Positions 18,972 through 28,150 of a stretch of DNA of 64,000 bases are shown in pieces (within the stretch, counting starts at the first letter, position 1; each line of letters begins with the position of its first letter). Location: assembly GCA_002709075.1 (NCBI GenBank), contig PAPV01000004.1:1-64000 (forward strand), given 5' to 3'. Source of the stretch: Rhodospirillaceae bacterium. GTDB taxonomy: Bacteria; Pseudomonadota; Alphaproteobacteria; MPNO01; UBA2964. The notes beneath the pieces were generated by a model. The model saw only the letters and a list, made by a program, of their open reading frames with translations. It made no database searches and was not told where the DNA came from. Both the position numbers and the translations under genes were made by a program.

Positions 18972-20495
18972 TCACTCTGATGTCAGCAATGAAATGTTAA
19001 GCATGGCTCTCCGCTTTAACCATGGACTTGGTCTGTATCGCGGATCAAGGTAGAACTCAAACATTGCTTGTAAAATTTGTAAAATTCTCGTAGGTCCCAG
19101 TCTGTCCCCAATGGAGAGTGGCCCTAATGGATAACCAAGCCCGATTTTAACCGCTTTATCTATATCGGTAGGGGAAGCGATTTGCTGTTGTGCTATATCG
19201 CATGCAATATTAATTACAGTAGCAATTGTTCGTTGATTTACAAATCCGGGGCTATCGCTTATGATTGTTACTGAGCTTCCATCTGCGGATAGCGCAGCTC
19301 TTGCGCTGTCACCGAGCGATTTGTCCGAAATTGGCGATAGCATTAAAGTTCGCCTTCCTGCTAGTCCGAAAAGCGTATCGACTCCAAAACTTCTCTCCGC
19401 CTCAACCCCGGCCTCTACCGCACAACTAGTTACATCTTTTCCAAGAGGGGTAAACATACACAAACTATATGGTTTTGGTTTTTTTCCACAATCAATTTCA
19501 ACATAATCTAAAAGTACTTTTTTCAGCAATTCACCACCCGCGTTATCTTCAGGAGAAATCCAAACTGACTTTGGTAACTCAGAGGACTGAGGGTTATTTT
19601 TGCTTAAAACTGTTTTATTATCTTCATACCTATAAAAACCGTTGCCACTCTTGCGGCCGCAAAGACCAGCCGCAACTCGCGTGCCGGTTAACGGAACAGG
19701 TCGAAATCTTGGCTCTTGATAAAACCGGTTATAAATTGATTCCATAACTAAATGAGAAACATCCAACCCAGTCGTATCCATTAACTCGAATGGTCCCATA
19801 CTAAACTTTGGCCCTCCCTCCCTTATAAGATCGTCCACACCGGCAAAATCTGCAATTCCCTCACTAACAATGCGAAGGCCTTCAGTGTTAAGACCACGCC
19901 CTGCATGATTAATTAGAAAACCGGGAGTATCTTTTACCCTGACTGAATCGTGCCCAGAGAGCTTTATAAGAGTTTCCAGAGTGTCACCGGTTTCCAAAGC
20001 TGTTTCGATCCCGCTCACAATTTCAACTATCTTCATTAGCGGAACAGGATTAAAGAAATGAAGTCCGGCAAAACGCTCAGGGCTATCAAGGACAGCCGCT
20101 ATTTCCGTAACCGAGAGGGAAGATGTGTTACTAGCCAAAATACATTGTCGAGAAACAATATTTTCCAGAGCGGAAAAAACATTTTTTTTCGTTTCAAGAT
20201 CTTCCAATACTGCTTCAATCACAGTGTCACACTCAGCCATTTTTTTTATGTCACTGACCTTTCTCAAACGAGAAACGGCAGCAGAAGCATTTTTATCGGA
20301 TAAATTACCTTTTTCTGCTAAACGCAAGATCATTCTTTTGGAGAAAGCACATCCCTCGAGCGCCGCAACTTCGCATTTATCAAAAATAATGACATTCACT
20401 CCGGCCATAGCCATCAATTGGGCAATGCCACGCCCCATAACGCCAGCACCAACCACTCCAACTGTGTACTTTCCCGGTTTAGGTTGTTTTATCAT
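18972..20495 (-). CDS. 3-hydroxyacyl-CoA dehydrogenase (PaaH-like, two C-terminal domains)
   Basis: NAD-dependent oxidation of 3-hydroxyacyl-CoA to 3-oxoacyl-CoA. The Rossmann motif is GVVGAGVMGRGIAQ (13-26). Catalytic-region motifs are LASNTSSL, GLHFFNPVPLMKIVE and the KDTPGFLINH segment, with GRKSGNGFYRY closing the first C-terminal domain. A second such domain follows (SDSPGFVNQR, LGYPLGPLSIGDRLG), giving 507 residues as in PaaH/PaaC-type enzymes. It lies 205 bases downstream of the DUF35 gene on the same strand and probably belongs to the same acyl-CoA pathway, though it may have its own promoter. Confidence 0.9.
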   Translation of the reverse strand: MIKQPKPGKYTVGVVGAGVMGRGIAQLMAMAGVNVIIFDKCEVAALEGCAFSKRMILRLAEKGNLSDKNASAAVSRLRKVSDIKKMAECDTVIEAVLEDLETKKNVFSALENIVSRQCILASNTSSLSVTEIAAVLDSPERFAGLHFFNPVPLMKIVEIVSGIETALETGDTLETLIKLSGHDSVRVKDTPGFLINHAGRGLNTEGLRIVSEGIADFAGVDDLIREGGPKFSMGPFELMDTTGLDVSHLVMESIYNRFYQEPRFRPVPLTGTRVAAGLCGRKSGNGFYRYEDNKTVLSKNNPQSSELPKSVWISPEDNAGGELLKKVLLDYVEIDCGKKPKPYSLCMFTPLGKDVTSCAVEAGVEAERSFGVDTLFGLAGRRTLMLSPISDKSLGDSARAALSADGSSVTIISDSPGFVNQRTIATVINIACDIAQQQIASPTDIDKAVKIGLGYPLGPLSIGDRLGPTRILQILQAMFEFYLDPRYRPSPWLKRRAMLNISLLTSE

Positions 20496-20700
20496 CTACA
20501 AATTCCTTGCAAGTCGATCCGGAGTGCTTTTTGATAGAACTATGGACTCAAATACTTCGACTGAGAGTTTATTAGCGAAAGGCTGATCTCATCCATTTTA
20601 TCGAAAACGGCTCATAACTGTGATGACAACAGGGAACCAAAATTTTTGAAGATCTTTAGTTTCAAACATTTGAACTGTGAGTCTTGCACTGTTAGTTTGA

Positions 20701-21120
20701 TCATAATGTTTCTGGGACAAACTTTACACCATAACGCAATATACCTTCTTGATCATAAAGTCTGCGAATAACAGCCTCTAACTTCAATCCTATTTTGAGT
20801 TGGCTAGAATCAATGTCAGCTAGTCTTGCCATTACACGCGGGCCCTCGAACAAATCTACAATTCCACATAAAACATCACCCGTCATTTTCTGTTCATAAT
20901 CGAATTCGCTGGGTGCTCCACCACCATGCAAAACCGAAAAAGTATATAATTCCCCTAAACCCGAGAGAGGCGTTAAATCGAAATTTTTGCCACCACAACA
21001 TTTGCAAACTAAACGTTGTGGATACACAATGATGGAACAATTGGTGCATTTTCCAGCAATAATGCGTAAGCGTTGATCAATGTTTGCCGCATACATTGGT
21101 AAGGAAATATAAGACGTCAT
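20701..21120 (-). CDS. DUF35-type zinc-ribbon/OB-fold acyl-CoA-binding protein
   Basis: Small partner protein of thiolase-fold enzymes. The zinc ribbon is CTNC with ten residues then CKCCGG (about residues 24-42), followed by an OB-fold (GLGELYTFSVLH, GDVLCGIVDLFEGPRVMARL). In archaea such a protein bridges thiolase and HMG-CoA synthase, and in steroid degraders a DUF35 protein pairs with a thiolase-fold aldolase; both are known facts about the family. Here it follows an HMGCS-like gene (14 nt) and a thiolase gene, which suggests a three-protein complex. Confidence 0.85.
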   Translation of the reverse strand: MTSYISLPMYAANIDQRLRIIAGKCTNCSIIVYPQRLVCKCCGGKNFDLTPLSGLGELYTFSVLHGGGAPSEFDYEQKMTGDVLCGIVDLFEGPRVMARLADIDSSQLKIGLKLEAVIRRLYDQEGILRYGVKFVPETL

Positions 21121-21134
21121 CTTAAACCCCGATT

Positions 21135-22130
21135 TTAAATACTAAATACACGCTTATGTTTTAGATATTCAATATATTTAACCATCCTGCCACAACCAAT
21201 TAACTCATCCGCTGTTATTCCAGTCCCGCGATTTGAAACAAGACCTTTCTCTGCTTTGAAAAGTCCAGCAGTAGCACCACTTCCAATACCAACGGCCAAA
21301 ACAGTATCACCCGCGCACATTTTATCGAATGCAGCTGCAAGCGCAAAAGGTGCTGATGCTGATCCTGCATCCCCGATTTGACTCCACAATGAAATGACCT
21401 CTGCTTCCGGCAAACCAAAGACACGGTTAACAGCTCTCACGACCGCCGGTTCAGCACCAATTGCAATCCTTCCAACTCCAACCCCCTTAATTTCAGAAAA
21501 CTTGGCACCAATAGCAGTTACACTGGCAAGATTACCTTGTGTGCGTAACTCAAGATCAGTAATGCGTTCTTCACCTTGACGACGAAAACGCGCTCCAAAA
21601 CTCTCTTGCGTTATGGCAAGACTATTTATCATGTTGGCAACACCACCACCAGGACCAATTACAAAAGCGGCACCAGCGGCACCGAGGGCATGTTCAAAAT
21701 GCGTATCAATCTTACCAACAGGTGCATCTGCAGCAACGGCCAGAGAATACCTGTTTGGAAGAGCCTCGCAATATTCAATGGCGGCAATTAATGCCTGTAT
21801 ACCGGCCTGTGGTGAACCTGTAATTTCGGTAACACGAATATCGTTATAATCAAAAAGTGCAGTCGGCAACGTGGCCGCGGAGGGTTTTTCCTCATAAGGC
21901 GGAGTGGTTACACCAAAAAAAAGAGCATCAATTTTGGGGAACTTTCTGCCTAATCTTTTGAGCGCTAATTTCGAGGCTTGAATTCCTAAGGTAACTGGAT
22001 CTTCGTCATAAGCGCAGAATGCTTTTTGTTTTAAACCCCTAGCTTCGCAAACACCCCAATTCTCAACATAAGCACTAGCCGGCAGCCTAAGTGAGGGCAA
22101 AGAAACCGCGTATGATATAATTCCCGGCAT
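21135..22130 (-). CDS. HMG-CoA synthase-like thiolase-fold protein lacking the usual catalytic cysteine
   Basis: Thiolase-superfamily protein of 331 residues in the HMG-CoA synthase/KAS III branch; PGIISYAVSLPSLRLP at the start and TLGIQASKLALKRLG are typical. Where HMG-CoA synthases have E-A-C-Y/x-A-G-T, the sequence reads TEITGSPQAGIQAL (near residue 103), with no cysteine. HFEHALGAAGAAF holds a histidine that may match the usual one. It may thus be a non-catalytic subunit or act by another route. It sits 2 nt after the thiolase gene and 14 nt before the DUF35 gene. Confidence 0.75.
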   Translation of the reverse strand: MPGIISYAVSLPSLRLPASAYVENWGVCEARGLKQKAFCAYDEDPVTLGIQASKLALKRLGRKFPKIDALFFGVTTPPYEEKPSAATLPTALFDYNDIRVTEITGSPQAGIQALIAAIEYCEALPNRYSLAVAADAPVGKIDTHFEHALGAAGAAFVIGPGGGVANMINSLAITQESFGARFRRQGEERITDLELRTQGNLASVTAIGAKFSEIKGVGVGRIAIGAEPAVVRAVNRVFGLPEAEVISLWSQIGDAGSASAPFALAAAFDKMCAGDTVLAVGIGSGATAGLFKAEKGLVSNRGTGITADELIGCGRMVKYIEYLKHKRVFSI

Positions 22131-22132
22131 AT

Positions 22133-23305
22133 CTATTCCATCGCTTTAAAGATATGAACGGCAACTGCCGCGCCTGATCCCCCCACATTGTGGGTGAGCC
22201 CATAACCTACGTTAGCTAATTGGCGTGCCGATGTATCAGCGCGCCCCCTCAATTGATTTACAACCTCACAAATCTGTCCTGTTCCTGTGGAACCGATGGG
22301 GTGACCTTTAGCTATTAATCCACCCGAATTATTAATTGGCCGTTTGCCGTCACGTTGCGTTATTCCACTTTCTAAGTAAATTCCTGACTTTCCACGGTCA
22401 CAAAAGCCTAGATCTTCGTAAGAAAGAAGCTCTGCTATCGCAAAACAATCATGGACTTCAGCAAAATCTATGTCTTCCGGCCGAATACCAGCCATTTCGT
22501 AGGCTTTCACCGAGGCATCCACTGCGCCCTGAAGTTTGGTAAGAGAAGTTCGGTCGTGAATAGCTACATAATCACTACCAACCCCACTACCCACCACCAA
22601 AACGGGTTGATCGGTGAAACTCCGAGCCAAATCAGCGCGCGCAAGGATTACCATCGAGGCACCATCGGTGATACCACACGCATCAGAAAAATCCAATGGG
22701 CTTGCTAAATTCGGAGATTTAGTGGCCTGCTCCATTGTAAAAGCTGATCTGAATTGCGCCTTGGGGTTTTCCAACGCATTCTGGCGATTCTTAACTGCTA
22801 CCATTTTTATATGACTTATTTTTGTACCGTACTCAAACATATGACGGCGAGCCATCATCGCGTAAATACCCGCAAAGTTTGTTCCAGCCAACCGCTCCCA
22901 TTCAACGTCACCAGATATACCTAACCACAAACGGTTTCGTTCTCGGGGCAAATCGGACATCTTTTCTACCCCAGCAGCAACTGCAATGTCGGCGCTCCCA
23001 GAAGATATTGCTGAGACAGCATCTCTCATCGCAAAACCAGATGACGCACATGCATTTTCGACATGACGCGCCCCCACGCCCACCATACCTGCTGCCTCCA
23101 TCATAAGGGGGGCAAAATTACCAAGTTGCGCACCGCCAGTTGAGAGGGTGCCAACAAATGCTTCATCAATATCATTTGGATCTAAGCCTTTATCAACATC
23201 ATCAAGCGCTTCTCTTGATGCCTCATAAAAAAGGTCTTTCAGCGTCCTCCCCGGAAACATACCGTAACGTGTTTGCCCAACTCCTATTACCGCTACATCA
23301 ATCAT
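22133..23305 (-). CDS. SCPx-type thiolase / acetyl-CoA acetyltransferase-like
   Basis: Thiolase of the sterol-carrier-protein-x/archaeal type, 390 residues. The nucleophilic cysteine is in HVENACASSGFA (near residue 86). Further marks are EVHDCFAIAEL, GGLIAKGHPIGSTGTGQ and HNVGGSGAAVAVHIF. These enzymes cleave or form 3-oxoacyl-CoA, often with a DUF35 partner. It overlaps the enoyl-CoA hydratase gene by 8 nt upstream and is nearly contiguous with the HMGCS-like gene downstream. Confidence 0.88.
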   Translation of the reverse strand: MIDVAVIGVGQTRYGMFPGRTLKDLFYEASREALDDVDKGLDPNDIDEAFVGTLSTGGAQLGNFAPLMMEAAGMVGVGARHVENACASSGFAMRDAVSAISSGSADIAVAAGVEKMSDLPRERNRLWLGISGDVEWERLAGTNFAGIYAMMARRHMFEYGTKISHIKMVAVKNRQNALENPKAQFRSAFTMEQATKSPNLASPLDFSDACGITDGASMVILARADLARSFTDQPVLVVGSGVGSDYVAIHDRTSLTKLQGAVDASVKAYEMAGIRPEDIDFAEVHDCFAIAELLSYEDLGFCDRGKSGIYLESGITQRDGKRPINNSGGLIAKGHPIGSTGTGQICEVVNQLRGRADTSARQLANVGYGLTHNVGGSGAAVAVHIFKAME

Positions 23306-24086
23306 TTTTTTCCGTTTTACAGTGGAAGTTGGGTCTGCGCTTTTCGAAAAATGCGTCTAGACCTTCTGTAAACTCTGAGCTTGAAAAAGCCAGCGATTGG
23401 GACATGCACTCTAACTCCAATGCTGTGGCTAAATTCTGTGGTTCCATCATAAGATGTCTTTTCGTTAACGAAAAAGCAGTTTGCGGCGCATCTGCCATCT
23501 CAATTGCAATCTCAATGGCACGTTCTTCCGCTCCACCATCGACAGCAATTTCATCAACCAACCCGACACCAAGTGCTTGCGCACTGTCTATAATTTGCCT
23601 CCGCAGCAAAAACTGACGAGCTTTGGCCGAACCAACTCTCCGTGGTAATGTGTAAATAATACCATAATCAGGGGTCAACCCAACACTAAAAAATGGAAAT
23701 CCAAATGAACCACCTTCAGCCAAAACGATTGAATCGCATAAAAGTGCTATTCCGGCGCCTGCACCCATTGCGTAACCCTCGACAGCAGCAACTAGCGGTT
23801 TCTGAGCACACGCCAAAAGATTAACCAATTTGTGATTATCCTGCATACGTTGGAGGCCAGACTTCAAATCTACATTCCTCATTGTATTGATATCACCGCC
23901 AGAGCAAAAATTACCAGCCTCACTTCCTAACACAATTGCATCAAACTTATCACTTTGCAGATACTCACTGAGAAAAGCGATCAGTTGATCTCGTACATCC
24001 GGGCCGATTGCATTTCGTTTCTCAGGTACATTTATTGCGATGCGGGCAATGCGTTTCTCAACAGTTTCAGCTACTACTATCGGCAT
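23298..24086 (-). CDS. Enoyl-CoA hydratase/isomerase family protein
   Basis: Crotonase-fold protein of 262 residues acting on an acyl-CoA. NVPEKRNAIGPDV, the oxyanion segment FCSGGDINTM (about 60-69) and KPLVAAVEGYAMGAGAGIALLCD (about 96-118, split here as KPLVAAVEGYAMG then AGAGIALLCD) are present. The position of the first catalytic glutamate of classic hydratases holds an aspartate-proline-aspartate region (FFSVGLTPDYG), so isomerase, lyase or hydrolase activity is equally possible. It overlaps the lipoate-ligase-like gene by 20 nt and the thiolase gene by 8 nt. Confidence 0.85.
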   Translation of the reverse strand: MPIVVAETVEKRIARIAINVPEKRNAIGPDVRDQLIAFLSEYLQSDKFDAIVLGSEAGNFCSGGDINTMRNVDLKSGLQRMQDNHKLVNLLACAQKPLVAAVEGYAMGAGAGIALLCDSIVLAEGGSFGFPFFSVGLTPDYGIIYTLPRRVGSAKARQFLLRRQIIDSAQALGVGLVDEIAVDGGAEERAIEIAIEMADAPQTAFSLTKRHLMMEPQNLATALELECMSQSLAFSSSEFTEGLDAFFEKRRPNFHCKTEKND

Positions 24087-25191
24087 ATCTTATCGCGTTT
24101 TTTTGATTACTAAGGGCTATATCAATTGCCTCCATTAGATTCTCAACCTCCACTCCAGCAAATTCCACCGAGTCGTTAGCTAAAAATTCATCAACACATG
24201 CGGTCAATTGGCCCGTAGACGCTTCTACGCCAACGAGAGCATCTTCAAGCCAACCAACAGAGTGCAACGGGCGCGGGTGCCAGTCGCCATTGATTATTGC
24301 ATGAATTACTTTCCCATCACGAATTGCAATGGTTGCTCGGATTAACCCCCCAATCGCTTTTGCACGTCCATATCCGAGGGTATCTCCTGATTTCAATATC
24401 GGATGCAAGCGATTACGCTCAGACTTAGCAAACAACCATCTGTCACTTTCATACTCAGAACGAAATTCTTTTCCATAGACAGTCTCTATATCGGAAATAG
24501 TACCGATTTTTAGCCCTTCACCAAATGCTTCATACACTGCACACCTTGCTATACCCTCCAACTCCTCCAAATCAAATTTGCAACAAGCCTCATTTTCAAG
24601 GCAGGTGTAGCGAGAACTCATATCCTTAAGTGTCTTGTCCACAACTTTCTCCGGAGGCATAGGCATGATCCGCCCTGCCAACTCGGTGTCAATGGGGGTC
24701 ACGTTTATTATAATCCGAAATGTCATAACTCCGTTTTCAATCTTCAGAGATGCCGGAATCAACTTTCGTCCATCAACCTCCACATCATTCAGCGGTCGAT
24801 ATTGTGCAGCAAAACCATATCTATCAGCTAATATATTTGCCAGTGCGGTGAGCATTACGGGAAAAGCCTCAGCCGTTGTTCCTGCTACACGCGGATGCTT
24901 AGTTGGAAGATAATAAACCAAAAAAGCAGAACCTTTTCCGGCATAAACTGGACCGCCCCCATTGGGTCTACGGCGAAATAGAACGCCTTCCTTTTTACAA
25001 AATTCTAGATTCAATGTCTGTTCAGGGTCCTCATTCATGCCAATTGTTACTGAGTCTTTATCAAAAACATTAAGATAAACTGTTGGAGGAACTTTTTCTT
25101 CGACGACTGCTCGTTCAATTGCTGGAGAAACCGATACAGAAAAATCTGCATAAGAATTTTTATCTATTATTAACCGCCAATTATTTTGCAT
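24067..25191 (-). CDS. Lipoate-protein ligase A-like protein with C-terminal accessory domain
   Basis: BPL/LPL-fold protein of 374 residues. The lipoyl-AMP-binding signature RRRPNGGGPVYAGKGS lies near residue 72. DGRKLIPASLKIENG (near 145) aligns with the catalytic-lysine segment of LplA but lacks the usual K-I-S/G-G pattern. The C-terminal part (about 240-374: GGLIRATIAIRDGKV, GDWHPRP, LEDALVGV) matches the LplA accessory domain, so both halves are there. It may lipoylate a protein, or it may be a relative used in acyl transfer. Its place between an acyl-CoA ligase gene (9 nt) and a hydratase gene (20-nt overlap) is unusual; no lipoyl-domain protein is nearby. Confidence 0.75.
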   Translation of the reverse strand: MQNNWRLIIDKNSYADFSVSVSPAIERAVVEEKVPPTVYLNVFDKDSVTIGMNEDPEQTLNLEFCKKEGVLFRRRPNGGGPVYAGKGSAFLVYYLPTKHPRVAGTTAEAFPVMLTALANILADRYGFAAQYRPLNDVEVDGRKLIPASLKIENGVMTFRIIINVTPIDTELAGRIMPMPPEKVVDKTLKDMSSRYTCLENEACCKFDLEELEGIARCAVYEAFGEGLKIGTISDIETVYGKEFRSEYESDRWLFAKSERNRLHPILKSGDTLGYGRAKAIGGLIRATIAIRDGKVIHAIINGDWHPRPLHSVGWLEDALVGVEASTGQLTACVDEFLANDSVEFAGVEVENLMEAIDIALSNQKNAIRYADSSS

Positions 25192-25200
25192 TTGCGGTAC

Positions 25201-26370
25201 CTATCTTTTATCCACACATTGGGGACCAGATTCTAATGTTTCTACTATTTCTACTATGTCAGCTTTTATCATCGTCTGCGCTTTAAATCTTTTGGAAACC
25301 TCTTCCGCAACCTCATCTCCACCACTTCCTTGAAGTAACAGACATATCCTCTCTCTTCCAGAGTTATCAGAAAAAACAGAAACGCGATAAGGTCCATCAA
25401 GCTCCGTAATACCAAGAAGACAGAATTTAATTTCAGATGGATACAACTTTACACCTTTTACCTTAATCATATCATCTGTTCGACCAAACACCACATAGGG
25501 AAGGCATTGTGTTCGACCAAAAACTGAGGGAGTTTCAATCTTTAATGTTAAATCCCCCGTGCGATAACGCAAAAGTGGTTGCGCTTCCTTATACAAATGG
25601 GTCAAGACTAGTTCTCCACGCTCACCGTCATTTACCGGTAATAAACTCTCCGGATCGATTACCTCAGCGTAAACCAACTCATCAAAAATATGCACTCCCT
25701 TCCCCCCAGGAAACGTCCTGCCTACTGGGAGAAATTCAGAAAGCGAAAAGGAATCTACAATCATTGTTTCCGGCATAGCGTTTGAAATACTATTATATAG
25801 TTTATGATTTGTCGTAAAAGGTTCTCCGCCTGAAAAGAAAACTTTAGGAGCAGGAACCCCTTCTTCGATAAGCCTAAGGACAAAGGTTGGATTTCCCGCA
25901 ATAATGTTAACATTGTTAGAAATGCAAATGTCAACCGCCCGCTTTGTCTCACCTGGTCCAAGCGCGATGCTAGCAACTCCGTGGGCTTCCATTTGGCTTT
26001 GATAAAATAGCCCAGCCACAAACAAATGATAACTAAAAAATACCGCACAGGTATCGCCGGGCTCAACTCTGCAAGCGTCTAAATTAGAGCGCGCGGCGGT
26101 AATTATACGATTTATATCACCACGCGTCTGAAGTATTGGTATCAAACCATCCCCCATTGGACTCAAGTTCACCCGAACTGGATTTGCGCCACCGAATGCT
26201 CCATAGTTTGGTTTTTTCATTTCCATTACCAAATCGGAACGCGACATTAGAGGCACCGAATCTGAAAATTCAGCTTTATTAGTAACAGAAGTCGGAATAC
26301 GGCTTTTGTAGAATTGGCTATGTGACAACCGATCGAGTGTGTTATTCAATTCATCAAGTGGGAAATACAT
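25201..26370 (-). CDS. Phenylacetate-CoA ligase-like AMP-forming ligase
   Basis: Adenylate-forming enzyme of the PaaK/CapK branch, 389 residues, likely activating a carboxylic acid to its CoA thioester. The N-terminal HSQFYKSRI and SVPLMSRSDL are PaaK-like. FFSGGEPF, SLSEFLPVGRTFPGG, RYRTGDLTLKIE and FGRTDDMIKVKGVKLYPSEI mark nucleotide binding and the C-terminal lid. It is the first gene of a tight minus-strand operon and so may define the pathway substrate, which the sequence does not reveal. Confidence 0.82.
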   Translation of the reverse strand: MYFPLDELNNTLDRLSHSQFYKSRIPTSVTNKAEFSDSVPLMSRSDLVMEMKKPNYGAFGGANPVRVNLSPMGDGLIPILQTRGDINRIITAARSNLDACRVEPGDTCAVFFSYHLFVAGLFYQSQMEAHGVASIALGPGETKRAVDICISNNVNIIAGNPTFVLRLIEEGVPAPKVFFSGGEPFTTNHKLYNSISNAMPETMIVDSFSLSEFLPVGRTFPGGKGVHIFDELVYAEVIDPESLLPVNDGERGELVLTHLYKEAQPLLRYRTGDLTLKIETPSVFGRTQCLPYVVFGRTDDMIKVKGVKLYPSEIKFCLLGITELDGPYRVSVFSDNSGRERICLLLQGSGGDEVAEEVSKRFKAQTMIKADIVEIVETLESGPQCVDKR

Positions 26371-26456
26371 AACTTGGTTGTAAAGTGATGGTTATTTATC
26401 GGCAAGGGAGCGCCTTAAATATTTAGTTTAAATTTTTAATTCTAACGCGGCAAAAT

Positions 26457-26813
26457 TTATTCAATGCTGTCCAAAGTTGTCATTTCCTGCAAACGAAACT
26501 CATTAAGAGAAAGTTTTTCTCCCAGCCAAAATCCAAGTACAACATGGTCTCTCCATGGATTATCCGTATTTGGATGGATTAGAATGCTTAACCCATCTCT
26601 TCTAATGACTAACCACGGGACAATAACTCCAAATTGGTCAGCCTTAAAAGCTACTTGATACATTGGGGCCAAATGTGGACCTACCGATTTATCATGCCAC
26701 CTCCCCAAAATTACCTCTGGGAATTTAATACCAATAGCCTTTCTAAGAACAGTGGCAGTTTCTTTGCTTTCTTTCGCATTATAATAAATATGCGCGTGCC
26801 ATGAATCACACAT
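26457..26813 (-). CDS. DOPA 4,5-dioxygenase family protein
   Basis: Small (118 residues) extradiol dioxygenase-like protein. The family pattern is clear: SWHAHIYYN at the start, LGRWHDKSVGPHLAPMYQVAF, PWLVIRRDGLSILIHPNT and DHVVLGFWLGE. The histidines in HAH, RWH, GPH and IHP are the likely iron ligands. Family members cleave catechol rings, but many bacterial ones have unknown substrates. It ends 86 bases upstream of the acyl-CoA operon on the same strand and is divergent from the fumarylpyruvate-hydrolase-like gene. Confidence 0.85.
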   Translation of the reverse strand: MCDSWHAHIYYNAKESKETATVLRKAIGIKFPEVILGRWHDKSVGPHLAPMYQVAFKADQFGVIVPWLVIRRDGLSILIHPNTDNPWRDHVVLGFWLGEKLSLNEFRLQEMTTLDSIE

Positions 26814-26980
26814 ATTTTATCGAGTTAGTAGAGAGATACATTATTTTGTTCCTCTTAGAATTCTCTCGTACGATAGAATGCATCTAAAAAACTCGTCAAG
26901 TCTAAAACCCTTGCTCTATTTTAAAACCTGCGTCAAATTCTACTTTAAAAGAAACATAGATGCATCTTGGGAGAAATGTA

Positions 26981-27664
26981 ATGACTTTTGTTATAAAACC
27001 GGCAGATACACCGAGCTTGCGAGTTGCCGGCGTTGAAGATCGGTTTCCTGTTCGCCGGATATATTGTATTGGACGAAATTATGCGGCACATGCGAGAGAG
27101 ATGGGTGTTGATGAGAGAGATCCACCGTTCTTCTTCATGAAACCAGCTGACGCAATTGTAGAGAGCGGTGCAAAAATTCATTATCCACCCAAGACACAAA
27201 ATTACCATTACGAGAGCGAACTTATTGTTGGAATAAAAAAAACAGCAAAAAATGTTAAACCATCCGAAGCTAATGAATTCATTTTTGGTTATGGAGTCGG
27301 GCTTGATATGACTCGACGAGATCTACAAATGGAAGCTAGGGAAAAAGGCCGCCCATGGGATATGGGAAAGGGGTTTGATAACTCTGCACCTTGTTCGGAA
27401 CTTCATTCTGCAAATATCATAGGTCACCCAACAAAAGGCAGGATCAGTCTTACTGTTAATGGAAAAACAAAACAGGACGCAGATATTAAAGATATGATTT
27501 GGAATGTCCCAGAAAGTCTCTCTTATCTATCCACTTTTGTGACACTTGAAGCAGGGGATTTAATTATGACTGGTACCCCTTCTGGTGTTGGGCCAGTGTC
27601 TCCGGGGGATGTGATTGTAGCTGCGGTTGAGGGCGTCTCTGAATTAACTTGTACAATTTGCTAA
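26981..27664 (+). CDS. Fumarylacetoacetate hydrolase family protein, probable fumarylpyruvate hydrolase
   Basis: C-C bond hydrolase of 227 residues. RRIYCIGRNYAAHAREMG, FFMKPADAIVESG, HYESELIVGIKK (metal-binding glutamates), GYGVGLDMTRRDLQ and MTGTPSGVGPVSPGD are all family marks. The short length and these motifs match fumarylpyruvate hydrolases of the gentisate pathway, and a gentisate dioxygenase-like gene lies 0.7 kb away. The start at 26981 has GGGAG 7 nt upstream; an upstream in-frame ATG seven codons earlier is less likely. Confidence 0.85.
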   Translation: MTFVIKPADTPSLRVAGVEDRFPVRRIYCIGRNYAAHAREMGVDERDPPFFFMKPADAIVESGAKIHYPPKTQNYHYESELIVGIKKTAKNVKPSEANEFIFGYGVGLDMTRRDLQMEAREKGRPWDMGKGFDNSAPCSELHSANIIGHPTKGRISLTVNGKTKQDADIKDMIWNVPESLSYLSTFVTLEAGDLIMTGTPSGVGPVSPGDVIVAAVEGVSELTCTIC

Positions 27665-27762
27665 TAATAAAGTTGAATTTAGAGTGCCTTTCCAATTGTC
27701 GACTGTTTTTCTCGCGAGATACTGGTAAGAGCAGAGATACCTCGCTGAATACCGAACTTGAA

Positions 27763-28150
27763 ATGCTCCCGGAGCTAGTAGGCTTTGCATTACGTTTTGC
27801 ATAGATAGCAGTTTTTAGAGATTTTAGAGAAAAAATTGCCAAATTGGAGATCTTACCACCCCAGTTCGGGGCAATGGTAATGATTGAAGAGAATGCGGGT
27901 ATGAGTCATAGCGCTATCGCAACAGTGATGGGGTTCGATCGTTCGACCCTTGTACAGATCATTGATAAATTAAAAGATCGCAAGTTAGTTATTCGTGATA
28001 TTTCTGATCACGACCGACGAAGCCATGAACTTAGACTTACATTAGCTGGAAAGGATATGCTTCAAGAACAAAAAACGTGTTTCGACTCATGAGGCTTATA
28101 TGACGCGAAAATTAACTGAAGATGAAAAGAAAAGCCTTAGAATATTGAAA
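27763..28150 (+). pseudogene. MarR-family regulator, broken by a stop and a frameshift
   Basis: The reading frame from ATG 27763 gives MLPELVGFALRFA, then TAG at 27802-27804 (a CAG would fit), then a MarR winged-helix: ILPPQFGAMVMIEEN, SHSAIATVMGFDRSTLVQII, DKLKDRKLVIRD and DHDRRSHELRLTLAGKDML. Near 28065 the frame changes, in an A-rich run, to continue as KKRVSTHEAYMTRKLTEDEKKSL, the usual MarR C-terminal helix. Two separate lesions argue for real decay rather than a single sequencing error. It lies between two gentisate-pathway genes and may once have controlled them. Confidence 0.8.
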
